A DNA stretch of 64,000 nt from an uncultured Granulosicoccaceae bacterium (lineage in GTDB: Bacteria; Pseudomonadota; Gammaproteobacteria; Granulosicoccales; Granulosicoccaceae). A program made the translations under genes and the position numbers. The stretch spans positions 1 through 64,000 of the forward strand of contig CALLBO010000051.1 in NCBI GenBank assembly GCA_937998875.1. The letters are read 5' to 3'. This document shows, in pieces, positions 7,601 through 16,688 of this stretch. How positions within the stretch are numbered: the stretch's first letter is position 1; each line of letters begins with the position of its first letter. The notes below the pieces were generated by a model that had not been told where the DNA came from, searched no databases, and saw nothing but the letters and a program-made list of their open reading frames with translations.

Positions 7601-10187
7601 TGCCGGTGACAGCATCAGCGTTGTCAATGCCCGCGAGCATAACCTTAAAAATATTGATGTTCAGATTCCGCGTGACAAGTACACAGTAATCACAGGCTTA
7701 AGCGGTAGCGGGAAGAGCACATTGGCATTTGATATTTTATTTAATGAAGGTCAACGCAGGTATCTCGAATCACTTAATGCGTATGCCAGACAGTTTGTCC
7801 AACCTGCCTCACGACCAGACGTTGACGCGATACTGGGCATCCCACCGACTGTCGCTATTGAGCAGCGTACCAGTCGAGGCGGACGTAAAAGTACCGTTGC
7901 CACGATGACAGAGCTATACCATTTTATGCGGCTGCTTTTCGTCAAACTCGGTATACAACATTGTCCCGACTGCGATATACCCATCGACGCACAATCGCTG
8001 GAAGGAATACAGGATCAGATCAATAAGAAGCACAAAGGTAAAAAAATCTCTGTGTTCGCACCACTGATTGTTTCGCGCAAAGGTTACTATACCGATCTTG
8101 CCAAATGGGCTGGCAACCGCGGTTTCGATGCGCTGCGTGTAGACGGAGAGTTAATCCCGGTTGAGCCATGGCCGCGACTGGATCGATTTAAAGAACACGA
8201 TATTGACCTGCCGATCGGTGAGGTCACAATTCAGCCCCGCAACGAGCAAAAAATCGCCGAACTGTTACAACGCGCCATGGACTACGGCAAAGGCGTACTA
8301 CGAATCGCTGTTTCAAGTAATAAAAAATCTATCGATACACTATTTTCAATTAAACGTGCATGCACAAGCTGTGGGACCAGCTTCCCTGAACTCGATCCGC
8401 GGCTTTTCTCGTATAACTCCAAACACGGGTGGTGTGATAACTGCTTTGGCACCGGTGTTTACAGTGCAGAATTTGATGAAGAACAGACCGGAGAGGAAAA
8501 CAACTGGCTACAGAGTGACGACGCAGAAGTCGCCTGCTCTGTCTGCGAAGGACGTCGCCTCAACCCGACAGCCCTCGCCGTCAAATATCAAAAACAAAAC
8601 ATTGCCGATCTCAACGAAATGTCAATTAGCGAATCAGGCAAATGGTTTAGCAAGCTTAAACTCAAAGGCCGAGAGTCCGAGATTGCCAGAGACATTCTGG
8701 TTGAAATAAATTCACGCCTGCAGTTTTTAAATCAGGTTGGGCTGTCTTATCTTGCACTTGATCGTGCAGCACCAACTCTCAGTGGCGGTGAGGCACAGCG
8801 TATACGCCTAGCTTCACAGCTCGGCTCTAACTTGCAGGGTGTATGCTACATACTTGATGAGCCTACTATCGGCTTGCATTCACGTGATAATCAAATGTTA
8901 CTTAATACCCTTGAAGATCTGGGTAATAAAGGTAATACGATTGTTGTTGTAGAGCACGATGAAGACACTATTCGCCGTGCGGATCATATTATCGATCTGG
9001 GTCCGGGCGCCGGGATTGAGGGTGGCAACGTCGTCGCCAAAGGTACACTCAAGCAACTGATTAAAAACCCTGCTTCAGTCACCGGACGTGCAATCGCAAC
9101 ACCTAAATCCCACCCCTACTTCCCAACCCGGAAGCAGGATAAAGGTGCAATTTCCATCAAAGGCGCGACACATAACAATTTACAGAAGATTAATGTAAAA
9201 ATCCCGCTAGGCAAGCTGGTATCCGTTACCGGTGTCTCCGGTAGCGGTAAGAGCACCCTGGTCAGATCAGTCCTGGGGGACAATCTCAAAGTTCTGCTCA
9301 GCCGTGAGAACAAAAAGGACAGAAACAAAAAGTTTAAAATCTCCGGTGCTGAAAACATCACCGGATGGGAACCGGTATCAAGGATACTGGAAGTTGATCA
9401 GACCCCCATTGGAAAGACACCCCGCTCCTGCCCTGCGACCTATATCGGATTCTGGGACAACATCAGAAGAATCTTTGCGGATGCAACCGAAGCGAGAGTC
9501 CGTGGCTATACCGCCAGTCGCTTTTCCTTCAACGTGGCTGAAGGTCGCTGTGCCAGTTGCGATGGCCAGGGCATGACCAAGGTTGAAATGAGCTTCCTGC
9601 CGGACGTTAAAGTACCCTGCGATATCTGTAAGGGCGCACGCTTTAATTCGGAAACGCTCGCTGTGCTTTACAAAGGAAAGTCTATCGGCGACGTCCTGCA
9701 GATGAGTATTGATGAAGCCGTGGAGTTTTTCTCTGCGCATAAAAACGTTGCCCACCCGTTGCAGTTACTCAAAGACACCGGCCTGGGTTATTTAACGCTT
9801 GGTCAACAGAGCCCAACACTATCGGGTGGAGAAGCACAGCGAATAAAACTGGTTTCAGAGCTTGCGAAGGCAGGTACGGGCAAAGAAGACAGGCAAGGCA
9901 GAAAGCTCGCACATATGCTGTATGTATTGGACGAGCCAACGGTCGGGTTACATATGGCAGATGTAGATAAGCTGATTGGTGTACTGCACAAGTTAGTAGA
10001 ATCAGGTAACAGTGTTATTGTTATTGAACACAACCTTGAATTGATGGCTAATTCAGACTGGGTGATTGATATGGGGCCTGAAGGTGGTGATGGCGGTGGA
10101 CGAGTAATCGTTCAGGGAGTACCAGCCAAAATCGCAAAGTCCAAAAAATCCCATACCGCACCTTTCCTTGAAAAATTACTCCGCTGA
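4659..10187 (+). CDS. uvrA: Tandem-duplicated UvrA (excinuclease ABC subunit A), 1842 aa
   Basis: DNA-damage recognition ATPase of nucleotide excision repair. It is about twice the usual 940 residues: residues 1 to about 975 and about 980-1842 each form a complete UvrA. Each half has two ABC ATPase units with Walker A (GVSGSGKSS, GVSGSGKST, GLSGSGKST, GVSGSGKST) and LSGGE signatures. Each half also has both zinc-binding Cys sets (for example CAPC/CTAC and CPTC/CHAC in the first, CTSC/CDNC and CASC/CDIC in the second). One chain could therefore replace the normal UvrA homodimer. A similar fused UvrA of about 1,800 aa is known in Chlamydia. All motifs look intact. The gene stands alone. Confidence 0.93.
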   Translation: MPLKNIVVENATQNNLKHLDIKIPHGELVVITGVSGSGKSSLAFDTIYAEGQRRYVETFSPYARQFLDRMDKPKVDRIDGIPPAIAIDQTNPVRTSRSTVGTMTELNDHLKLLFARTANLHCPDCGKEVVRDTPDQIVSEQLVNKSTNRAMVTFSVNVPDNFTHDEIESWLQRQGYTRIHKQGKGSIEVIQDRFRLTKDNKGRITEALEAAFKHGRGKARWYAVDENRKAGKAKHFSSDFICAPCDKSFREPTPSLFSFNSPLGACTACRGFGRTMGIDYNLVVPNESLTLAGGAIKPWQTKTNEICQKDLLKFAKKHGVPTQTPWKKLTAKQKRWVLEGEGEWDGKHWYGVKRFFDWLETRSYKMHVRVLLSKYRSYTPCTTCDGARLKPQALWWRVGTAQNASSVIKPENRFVPKGSKLTPARLKKLPGLLLHDIMQLPLSDCATFFATLELPAPLDEATTMLMDEIRSRIRYLNDVGLGYLTLDRQSRTLSGGEVQRINLTTALGTSLVNTLFVLDEPSIGLHPRDIDRVIGVLKRLRDSGNSLLVVEHDPQIILAADKVIDMGPGPGSHGGEISFFGNIAKLGSAKKSLTASYLNREKTLERRQSHNKTQPKAGSSIIVKGASEHNLKSIDVEFPLNRIVCITGVSGSGKSTLIQDTLYRALCRIKGKPTEIAGEHKSVTGHQHIDEVVMVDQSPIGKSTRSNPVSYTGAFDGIRKLFAEDPEAKRRSYTASSFSFNSGMRCPTCSGNGFEHVEMQFLSDVYLRCHACNGSRYREEVLDIKLVHKNTGHAISISDALDMTVDDAVEFFADHKDVLKALRPLVDVGLGYVTLGQPVPTLSGGEAQRLKLAAHLAKAKKSARSNEEKKLFLFDEPTTGLHFDDIKKLLFAFEQLLEEGHSLIVVEHNLDVISNADWIIDLGPEGGDAGGAIIGVGTVSKIKKLKKSHTGKSLVEYESAIDEFSRAKDSLAKVADEPSIYAGDSISVVNAREHNLKNIDVQIPRDKYTVITGLSGSGKSTLAFDILFNEGQRRYLESLNAYARQFVQPASRPDVDAILGIPPTVAIEQRTSRGGRKSTVATMTELYHFMRLLFVKLGIQHCPDCDIPIDAQSLEGIQDQINKKHKGKKISVFAPLIVSRKGYYTDLAKWAGNRGFDALRVDGELIPVEPWPRLDRFKEHDIDLPIGEVTIQPRNEQKIAELLQRAMDYGKGVLRIAVSSNKKSIDTLFSIKRACTSCGTSFPELDPRLFSYNSKHGWCDNCFGTGVYSAEFDEEQTGEENNWLQSDDAEVACSVCEGRRLNPTALAVKYQKQNIADLNEMSISESGKWFSKLKLKGRESEIARDILVEINSRLQFLNQVGLSYLALDRAAPTLSGGEAQRIRLASQLGSNLQGVCYILDEPTIGLHSRDNQMLLNTLEDLGNKGNTIVVVEHDEDTIRRADHIIDLGPGAGIEGGNVVAKGTLKQLIKNPASVTGRAIATPKSHPYFPTRKQDKGAISIKGATHNNLQKINVKIPLGKLVSVTGVSGSGKSTLVRSVLGDNLKVLLSRENKKDRNKKFKISGAENITGWEPVSRILEVDQTPIGKTPRSCPATYIGFWDNIRRIFADATEARVRGYTASRFSFNVAEGRCASCDGQGMTKVEMSFLPDVKVPCDICKGARFNSETLAVLYKGKSIGDVLQMSIDEAVEFFSAHKNVAHPLQLLKDTGLGYLTLGQQSPTLSGGEAQRIKLVSELAKAGTGKEDRQGRKLAHMLYVLDEPTVGLHMADVDKLIGVLHKLVESGNSVIVIEHNLELMANSDWVIDMGPEGGDGGGRVIVQGVPAKIAKSKKSHTAPFLEKLLR

Positions 10188-10244
10188 CAACATTTTCTAA
10201 ATACAACTTTACGATGACATATCCTGCGCTTAATCAACACCATA

Positions 10245-10265
10245 GGTCTCTATACTATAGAGCCC
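10245..10265 (+). promoter_or_regulatory. Palindrome overlapping a -10 box before the xdhC-family gene
   Basis: A 21-bp inverted repeat, GGtCTCTATA-c-TATAGAGcCC, with 9 of 10 arm positions paired. It contains TATACT (10251-10256), a plausible -10 hexamer, and ends 19 bases before the start codon. No convincing -35 box was seen. The layout suggests an operator covering the promoter. Confidence 0.4.
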
Positions 10266-10284
10266 ATACACGAGTAGTAAAGGC

Positions 10285-11250
10285 ATGAGCAGCAAAGACG
10301 CCATTCAAAGCAGCGATGTTGAAGTACTGAAAAAAGCTATCGAATGGCTAGACAAAGGCGACACTGTGGAGCTTGTGACTGTCGCGAAAACCTGGGGATC
10401 TTCACCTCGACCACCTGGTTCAATTGCTGCTGTCCGCAGCGACGGGCATTTGGTCGGTTCTGTCTCCGGTGGTTGTATTGAGAAACAGCTTGCAATTCGT
10501 ATTGACGATACTGATCGCGCACAGGCATTTTCGCATGAGATAACCGATGATGAAGCCCGTCGCTTCGGACTACCATGCGGCGGTCATCTGGAACTCGTGT
10601 TCGAACAGCTGACCGATTCATCAGAACTCAAAACCATTCTCTCTGCAATTGATAGTCGTAAACGTCTCGCCAGAACGGTGAACCTGGACAACAAAAGCGA
10701 GGTTACCTATGAAGAGGTTGATCGCACAGTAGACTTTCACTACGACCGCGCACAAATAAGAAAGATCTTCGGACCGGGGTGGCGTATGCTAATCATCGGT
10801 GGTGGTCAGTTGTCCCGCTATGTTGCTCAATTCGCACAAGCGCTCGACTATGACGTTATCGTCTGTGAACCCAGACAAGAGTACGCCAGCAGCTTCGACG
10901 TACCGGGTTGTACTTTAGTTTCAACACTTCCGGACGAAGCAGTACTTCAACATGCAACAGATCACCACAGCGTGGTACTGGCTCTCACACACGATTCCAA
11001 TCTCGATGACTCAGCGTTAGTTGAAGCCTTACCATCCAACGCCTACTACGTTGGCGCACTCGGCTCTCGCGCAAATAATGAAAGACGAAGAAAGCGGCTC
11101 ACCGATATCGGTGTTGAAAATGTCGACCGGCTGCACGGGCCGGTAGGGCTCTCCATTGGCAGCCGTAGTGCAGCCGAAATTGCGATTTCAATCGTCGCTG
11201 AGTTAGTGCAGTTACGCAGTAAATCCGATCGGCAAAATCGCACACGGTAG
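10285..11250 (+). CDS. XdhC/CoxI-family protein
   Basis: A 321-residue soluble protein with the XdhC_CoxI N-terminal segment (WGSSPRPPGS, then GSVSGGCIE) and a C-terminal Rossmann domain (MLIIGGGQLSRYVAQFAQAL). Family members load or sulfurate the molybdenum cofactor of xanthine dehydrogenase-type enzymes. No molybdenum hydroxylase gene lies nearby, so its partner must be elsewhere or its role differs. It is followed, after 189 bases, by a Rieske oxygenase gene on the same strand. Confidence 0.82.
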   Translation: MSSKDAIQSSDVEVLKKAIEWLDKGDTVELVTVAKTWGSSPRPPGSIAAVRSDGHLVGSVSGGCIEKQLAIRIDDTDRAQAFSHEITDDEARRFGLPCGGHLELVFEQLTDSSELKTILSAIDSRKRLARTVNLDNKSEVTYEEVDRTVDFHYDRAQIRKIFGPGWRMLIIGGGQLSRYVAQFAQALDYDVIVCEPRQEYASSFDVPGCTLVSTLPDEAVLQHATDHHSVVLALTHDSNLDDSALVEALPSNAYYVGALGSRANNERRRKRLTDIGVENVDRLHGPVGLSIGSRSAAEIAISIVAELVQLRSKSDRQNRTR

Positions 11251-11439
11251 ACTGCACTACCCAGCGTTATCAACCAGCCGTTATCCAGTTAACCTGTCAG
11301 CTAACTGGTCAGGCCAATAACTGTTCAGCTTTATACGGAGCACCTCATAACACCGACAAGAAAAGAGTTGCAGCCACTCACACTATCGCTAATACTCGGC
11401 AAAACCTACAAGTCGATGTTTCGCGATGAGGGCAAAGCC

Positions 11440-12600
11440 ATGAATCAGGAAACCAAAATAAACCTGCACCTGGATAGAGTGCTCCAGCCAATCGAAAGTG
11501 CTACCGGGCTTCCAAACGAGTGTTACACAGAGGCATCCGCTTTTAAAATGGATCGCGATCGTGTGATGTCAGACAGCTGGGTCTGTGTGGGTTTTGGAAC
11601 AGACGTACCTGAAAATTGGGCAGTGCCAGTCGACTTCATGGGTTACCCGATTCTTTTAACCCGAAGCGCCCATGGAGAGCTGCGTGTTTTTCACAACGTT
11701 TGCAGTCATAGAGGCATGCAACTGGTATCCGAGCCAGGCAAGCTTGGCACGGGACTAATACGCTGCAAATATCATAGTTGGGCCTACGACTTTGAGGGCA
11801 ACCTCAAAGGTACGCCGATGATCGGTGGCACAGAACACAATACCCACAAAGACTTTGATCCAGCCGTCAACGGGTTAAAAGCTATCCGCTCTCAGGTCTG
11901 GATGGACAACATATTCATCAACCTTTCAAATGACGCAGAACCATTTGAAGATTTCATTGCACCACTGATGAGCCGATGGAGTAAATGGGTCACCCCGGAC
12001 ACGCTACGAGAATTCTCACCAGGCATGGGTGCGAAAATGGAATTGACTGTCAAGAGCAATTGGAAACTGGCCATTGAGAATTTTCTTGAGGCCTATCACC
12101 TGCCATGGGTTCATCCGGACTTGAACTCTTATTCTCCGCTTGAAGAACACTACGACATAGATCGCGGAGAAAATTTCGCTGGGCAGGGTTCAAGCAGCTA
12201 CACCACACCTGCAGATGACACAGGCACTATAAGCAGCTGGCCTGCAAGCGAAAAGCACTTTGCGGAATACCCGGTACTGTATCCAAACACATTGCTTGGT
12301 CTGCAGTCTGATCATTTTTTTACAATGACTATTCTGCCAATAAATGAGACGACTTCACTGGAACGAGTTCAATTATTATTTCTTAACGAGGTCGCAACTC
12401 ATGATCGCTATGCGGATCATAGAGCATCATTGGTTGAATCGTGGACTAGCGTGTTTAGTGAAGATATATTTGCAGTAGAGGGTATGCAAGCCGGCAGACA
12501 ATCACCAGCCTATATGGGCGGGGTATTTTCACCAGTGATGGATCAACACACGCTGCACTTTCATCAGTGGGTTGCCAGACGACTGGAAAGTCAGAATTAG
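11440..12600 (+). CDS. Rieske [2Fe-2S] oxygenase, alpha subunit type
   Basis: Non-heme iron oxygenase. The N-terminal Rieske domain binds a 2Fe-2S cluster through CSHRG and CKYHSW (C-x-H and C-x2-H). The C-terminal domain holds the mononuclear iron, with the two His in AYHLPWVH and a late carboxylate around FSEDIF. The bridging residue in ENFLEAYH is Glu, as in carnitine/choline-type monooxygenases, rather than the Asp of classic aromatic dioxygenases. An oxygenase for a quaternary amine or related substrate is thus possible, but not shown. No reductase gene is adjacent. I chose ATG 11440 (after GAGGGC); the frame is open up to TTG 11368. Confidence 0.85.
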   Translation: MNQETKINLHLDRVLQPIESATGLPNECYTEASAFKMDRDRVMSDSWVCVGFGTDVPENWAVPVDFMGYPILLTRSAHGELRVFHNVCSHRGMQLVSEPGKLGTGLIRCKYHSWAYDFEGNLKGTPMIGGTEHNTHKDFDPAVNGLKAIRSQVWMDNIFINLSNDAEPFEDFIAPLMSRWSKWVTPDTLREFSPGMGAKMELTVKSNWKLAIENFLEAYHLPWVHPDLNSYSPLEEHYDIDRGENFAGQGSSSYTTPADDTGTISSWPASEKHFAEYPVLYPNTLLGLQSDHFFTMTILPINETTSLERVQLLFLNEVATHDRYADHRASLVESWTSVFSEDIFAVEGMQAGRQSPAYMGGVFSPVMDQHTLHFHQWVARRLESQN

Positions 12601-12673
12601 CAACTCCTGAAACAAAATCTTGTCGCTATTCAATGAAGCAGGTATTTAGCGATTGCCGGGTGTTAAGTGAGTT

Positions 12674-15271
12674 CTATGCGGCTTTTAACTCATCACTGTC
12701 CGATGCACCAATCAACAACGAACTAAATGGCACTTCGACGGCAACCGCAGAGCCTTGCACAAAATCAACATTGATTTTTTTCAACGCTTCAACGCAATCA
12801 ATACTCTCGACTTGCTCTGCAATCGTGGAAAGCCCCATTGATGATGCAAAGCTATTAATTGACTCGACCAGCGCATAATCCGCATCGACAACGCTTTTTT
12901 CACCGAGACTGCCAATCAGGTTGTTGTCAATCTTCAGCATAGTCAGGGGTATTGTCTTTAGCAAGCCGAAGGAAGTCAATCCGGCGCCGAAGTCATCTAG
13001 CGCAACGTCGCATCCCATAGATCGTAACTCACCGCAGAATTCCACGGAGTTGGCAGGCTTACTTAATACATCACTCTCTTTGATATCGAAGCAGAGTCTA
13101 GCTGGATCGATCCCGGCCATTCCAATCTGCTCGCAGAGAAAGTCCTTAAAGTCTACAGACTCTATAGATTGCGAGGATAGATTGATAGCAAATTTGTCCT
13201 TCGAATACTCAGGACGCAAAGCGTTGATTCGGCTAAGTGTGCTTTGCACTACCCATCTATCAATTTGCTCTGCAAGTTCGTAGCGTACGGCAGATTTCAT
13301 AAACACTGATGGAGATGTCAATACACCATTTTCGTTTAATCTAAGGAGCACTTCATGGGATACACAGCTTCCGTCCCGAAGCGATATTACCGGTTGCGTC
13401 AACAACTCAAAACTCTCATCAGCCAACGCAGATTTGAGGCGCGGCAGCCACATGCCACCCTGATCTGTGCGTTTCTTGTTATCGCCAACGAGTCTTTCAC
13501 AAACGCTGTTTCTGCCGAGATGCTTGGCATCAAAACAAGCGGCATCGCCAGATTTAATCACATCATCAAAGTTACAGAATCCAGACTTAAAGTGGACCCA
13601 ACCGATGCTGCAACGCACCGGAAAAATATGCCCCTCATACTCAAAAAAGAAAGATTGAAAGCACTTTTGAATCCTATCTGTCACCAATTGAGCTGATGAG
13701 CGGCTACAGTTTCGCAAGACGATTCCAAACTCATCACCACCAAGACGTGCTACCAAATCGTTTTCCCTGACATTCGTGCAGAACGTGTCTGCTACACGTT
13801 TCAATAGCTCATCACCCGCATCATGACCGCAAGTATCGTTGACCTCCTTAAACCGATCAAGATCAATGAAGCAAAGCACATGGCCAAAGTCTAGGCGTTC
13901 ATCACCTATCTCTTCGTCAGCCAAAATCAGCTTGCGCAATCGACTCTCAAAGTTCAATCTATTTGAGAGACCGGTCAACATATCATGATTGACTTTATGC
14001 GTTAGCTCTTTTGTCAACGAATGCTCAACAGTAGTATCTCTCAGCACCAGTACATTGCCGGAAAATTCACCATTGAGATCCTTTAAGGGTGATTGCTTTC
14101 TATTAATGTACCTTTTGGAGTTATCGGCTGATAAAAGAACCAGATGGCCATCTTCCTCCGTCTGTATAACCACCGAGCTGACATGCTGTCCCTGCATAGC
14201 ACTTTCGCTATAGCCAAGCAGCGTTTCCGCCGCTTCATTGGCATACAAAACTCTGTCTTCAACATCTGTGGTTATGACAGCGTCATCAATCGAGGCAAGT
14301 GTTACAGCTGCCTGGTATCTCGCCTGGTATAACTTCTCACTGTCTATGCGCTGTAATTTCTGCGCGTAGCGTCTGTTTTTGATAAGCCGCATGATAGTTA
14401 GAAACATCAGTGACAAAAACGTACCAGCAAGACACAACATGGCCACCAGGCTACCGCGTAATCCTGTGGGTCTGCCTATCTTCAGCAAGAGCGTTTTATC
14501 GCCCAAGGTAAAACTTTTAAGCCACGTGTTTTCAGCAAACCAGCTTCCAAACTTTAAGTTTGTATCGAAGTCAGCGGTTTGACTGAATAGCTCTTCAGAA
14601 GCATGGTCCGATGCAAACTCTCCTTGCTCACTGAAAACGCTAAGATCAAGACTCAACCGGTTGATTTCAACACCACCTGAAGTCGCCATTTCATCCAGAT
14701 CCAGCTCCAACAGATAGCCGCGGTCCTTTGCAAAAACATTGACGCCTGACTGGAACATTAATAACTCACCGGGCCTGCTCCATTGATCGGGCAGTGATGT
14801 GATCACCGTTTGTCCCTCAGACTTAGCTGCCGAGGAATAGCGACTCGTCAAAACGCTCAGATCAAAGCCAGTAAGGTCCGTGGGTGTCTTGTCGTCTGCG
14901 TTGTAACGCGATTTATAGATCGTAACGGGCAGATGAGATTGTTGATCATTTGACAACTGACCCTCATATCGCCCAAGTGCGGATACAAAATCGTAATTGC
15001 CGAGCACATCAGAAAAATGTGACAGCAATCTTGTGTCATCGGTAATCGCATAGTCAGATGCGTTGAGGGACGTTACCAAACCATCCGCAACACTGATACC
15101 GCTGCGTAGCACCGCTGCTATATTCTGAGCTTCTGTCTCGAACTGGCGCTTCGAAAGATGCAAACCTGCCACAGTGCCTACTGCAAGCACCAGCATAAAA
15201 ATGCAGATAGCCACCAGCACGACTAATAACTCTTTAATCGAAAATATGGTGGTTGGATACCTATCAGGCAT
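12674..15271 (-). CDS. Membrane PAS-GGDEF-EAL cyclic-di-GMP protein
   Basis: A putative dual enzyme of cyclic-di-GMP turnover. Order: TM near the N-terminus, a periplasmic sensor region of about 230 residues, a second TM, a PAS domain, GGDEF (near residue 512) and EAL. The diguanylate cyclase motif is intact (ARLGGDEF) with an RxxD inhibitory site (REND) five residues before it. The phosphodiesterase half has EVL in place of EAL, a common variant, plus KES, DDFGAG and KID, so it may be active. I chose ATG 15271; GTG 15283 is also possible. It is convergent with the Rieske gene. Confidence 0.9.
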   Translation of the reverse strand: MPDRYPTTIFSIKELLVVLVAICIFMLVLAVGTVAGLHLSKRQFETEAQNIAAVLRSGISVADGLVTSLNASDYAITDDTRLLSHFSDVLGNYDFVSALGRYEGQLSNDQQSHLPVTIYKSRYNADDKTPTDLTGFDLSVLTSRYSSAAKSEGQTVITSLPDQWSRPGELLMFQSGVNVFAKDRGYLLELDLDEMATSGGVEINRLSLDLSVFSEQGEFASDHASEELFSQTADFDTNLKFGSWFAENTWLKSFTLGDKTLLLKIGRPTGLRGSLVAMLCLAGTFLSLMFLTIMRLIKNRRYAQKLQRIDSEKLYQARYQAAVTLASIDDAVITTDVEDRVLYANEAAETLLGYSESAMQGQHVSSVVIQTEEDGHLVLLSADNSKRYINRKQSPLKDLNGEFSGNVLVLRDTTVEHSLTKELTHKVNHDMLTGLSNRLNFESRLRKLILADEEIGDERLDFGHVLCFIDLDRFKEVNDTCGHDAGDELLKRVADTFCTNVRENDLVARLGGDEFGIVLRNCSRSSAQLVTDRIQKCFQSFFFEYEGHIFPVRCSIGWVHFKSGFCNFDDVIKSGDAACFDAKHLGRNSVCERLVGDNKKRTDQGGMWLPRLKSALADESFELLTQPVISLRDGSCVSHEVLLRLNENGVLTSPSVFMKSAVRYELAEQIDRWVVQSTLSRINALRPEYSKDKFAINLSSQSIESVDFKDFLCEQIGMAGIDPARLCFDIKESDVLSKPANSVEFCGELRSMGCDVALDDFGAGLTSFGLLKTIPLTMLKIDNNLIGSLGEKSVVDADYALVESINSFASSMGLSTIAEQVESIDCVEALKKINVDFVQGSAVAVEVPFSSLLIGASDSDELKAA

Positions 15272-15605
15272 AATTTGTCCCACAGAACTGTGGGTGACGG
15301 ACCATCACTTCAATGCTTCCTACAATAAAAGTTCACCACTATAAATTTCGGGGCGAAAGATCGCCTTTCCATGCCCATCGTTACGACGCACTCAAATATT
15401 TCTTCAAATTCAATAACCAATTTCTGCTCAACCCCACACTTTAATAGTGTGTGGTTATTTATTTAGGAGCAGAAGTGGAAAACTAACTGGACTGATCAGC
15501 GATTTTCTCCGCCAGTACGAGTCGGGCTAGGCAAGACCGCGTTTGCTGCAGGCACAAAAAAGCCCGCGATCAGCGGGCTTTTTCACAACTGGATTTTCCT
15601 GACGA
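15272..15605. other. Gap between rpsI and the GGDEF-EAL gene
   Basis: No protein or RNA gene is seen here. The left part should hold the promoter of the GGDEF-EAL gene (minus strand). A short hairpin, CCACAC/GTGTGG, lies around 15434-15454. The right part holds the terminator of rplM-rpsI. Confidence 0.5.
15556..15583 (-). terminator. Terminator of rplM-rpsI
   Basis: A GC-rich hairpin AGCCCGC/GCGGGCT (15561-15567 and 15573-15579) with a 5-base loop, flanked by A6 on one side and T5 on the other. It therefore works in both directions. It lies 23 bases past the rpsI stop. Confidence 0.85.
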
Positions 15606-15998
15606 CTAACGCTTCGAGAACTGCGTCGCTCTACGTGCTTTGCGCAAACCAACTTTCTTACGCTCCACCTCACGGGCATCACGGGTCAGAAATCCAGCTT
15701 TACGCAGTTCTGCACGATTCTCTGCATCATATTGCAACAGCGCGCGGGAAATGCCGTGCCGAATGGCTCCAGCCTGACCGCTGTTGCCGCCACCTGCAAC
15801 GGTGATATTGAAATCAAACTTGTCTTTCACTTCGAGGGTCTCAAGCGGCTGACGCACGATCATGCGAGCAGTCTCACGGCCGAAGTACTCATCAAGCGGA
15901 CGACTGTTGACCGTTATTTCGCCCTTGCCGGCTTGCATGAAAACACGAGCGCTGGATGATTTTCGACGTCCTGTGCCGTAATACTGTTGCTGGGCCAT
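15606..15998 (-). CDS. rpsI: 30S ribosomal protein S9
   Basis: Small-subunit protein of 130 residues, full length. It starts [19 protein letters not shown] and ends in the conserved basic tail with a terminal SKR, which reaches the P-site tRNA. It lies 67 bases downstream of rplM, forming the standard L13-S9 operon, and is followed by a strong terminator. Confidence 0.98.
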   Translation of the reverse strand: MAQQQYYGTGRRKSSSARVFMQAGKGEITVNSRPLDEYFGRETARMIVRQPLETLEVKDKFDFNITVAGGGNSGQAGAIRHGISRALLQYDAENRAELRKAGFLTRDAREVERKKVGLRKARRATQFSKR

Positions 15999-16065
15999 TA
16001 AATTGTAACCTTAATCTGTAACTTAAACTTCAATCTATGTAAGACGATCGTCTAGCCGTGCTGGA

Positions 16066-16497
16066 CTACTTGATCTCGAGTGGCTCAGGCATCTGAGCTG
16101 AGTGACGGTGCTCAGCACCGGGGTAGATTTTGAGCTTTTTGATCATTGCTCTGCCCAGTGCATTTTTTGGCAACATACCTTTGACAGCCAGCTGGATAGG
16201 ACGACCCGGCGCGCGCTCCTGCATCTTCTCAAAGCTCACCGATTTCAAGTTGCCGATGTAGCCGGTGTGGTGATGGTACATTTTGTCAGTCGCTTTCTTG
16301 CCGGTTACCGCCACCTTTTCAGCGTTGATCACAACAATATAGTCACCTGTATCAACATGCGGCGTGTATTCGGGCTTGTGCTTACCGCGCAATACCCTGG
16401 CGCACTCACTGGCCAGACGACCAAGAGTCTTGCCCTCGGCATCAATAATAAACCACTGACGTTTTACCTCGGCCGGCTTGGCACTAAAGGTCTTCAT
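16066..16497 (-). CDS. rplM: 50S ribosomal protein L13
   Basis: Large-subunit assembly protein of 143 residues (E. coli L13 has 142). It begins [16 protein letters not shown] and contains the conserved [13 protein letters not shown] and GMLPKN segments. The reading frame is open 43 codons further upstream, but ATG 16497 follows a good GGAG ribosome site and gives the family length. It is the first gene of the rplM-rpsI operon. Confidence 0.98.
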   Translation of the reverse strand: MKTFSAKPAEVKRQWFIIDAEGKTLGRLASECARVLRGKHKPEYTPHVDTGDYIVVINAEKVAVTGKKATDKMYHHHTGYIGNLKSVSFEKMQERAPGRPIQLAVKGMLPKNALGRAMIKKLKIYPGAEHRHSAQMPEPLEIK

Positions 16498-16543
16498 CGC
16501 AACTCCAAACAGGGGCGAACAATAATATTCAGGAAAGCCCTCC

Positions 16544-16572
16544 ATTTTAGAAGACTCATGCCCAATGCACAA
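16544..16572 (-). promoter_or_regulatory. Candidate promoter of rplM-rpsI
   Basis: On the minus strand, TTGTGC (16572-16567), a 17-base spacer and TAAAAT (16549-16544) stand about 46 bases before the rplM start. The -10 matches consensus at 5 of 6 positions; the -35 is weak. Confidence 0.35.
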
Positions 16573-16663
16573 GCCCTCCCGTGCAGTTGACCGTATTAAT
16601 ACGTACGTCGCACCGGAATTCAGCACTGTCGATATGAGCTTTACTAAGAAAAGAATTTAAAAC

Positions 16664-16688
16664 GACGCGACCTGAAACAGGCCGCGTC
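16664..16688 (-). terminator. Hairpin between the OsmC-family gene and rplM
   Basis: An 11-bp stem with one mismatch (GACGCGaCCTG/CAGGcCGCGTC) and a 3-base loop, followed on the minus strand by the T-rich GTTTTAAATTC. It is probably the terminator of the OsmC-family gene, 210 bases beyond its stop. It could instead be a leader structure of rplM. Confidence 0.5.

Noticed and set aside
12674-15271. EVL instead of EAL as a sign of a dead phosphodiesterase
   Set aside because: EVL with LLR is a frequent variant in this EAL subgroup, and the other catalytic motifs (KES, DDFG, KID) are kept.
16498-16626. N-terminal extension of L13 (43 codons)
   Set aside because: The ATG at 16497 has a GGAG site and gives the family length; the extension has no counterpart in L13 proteins.
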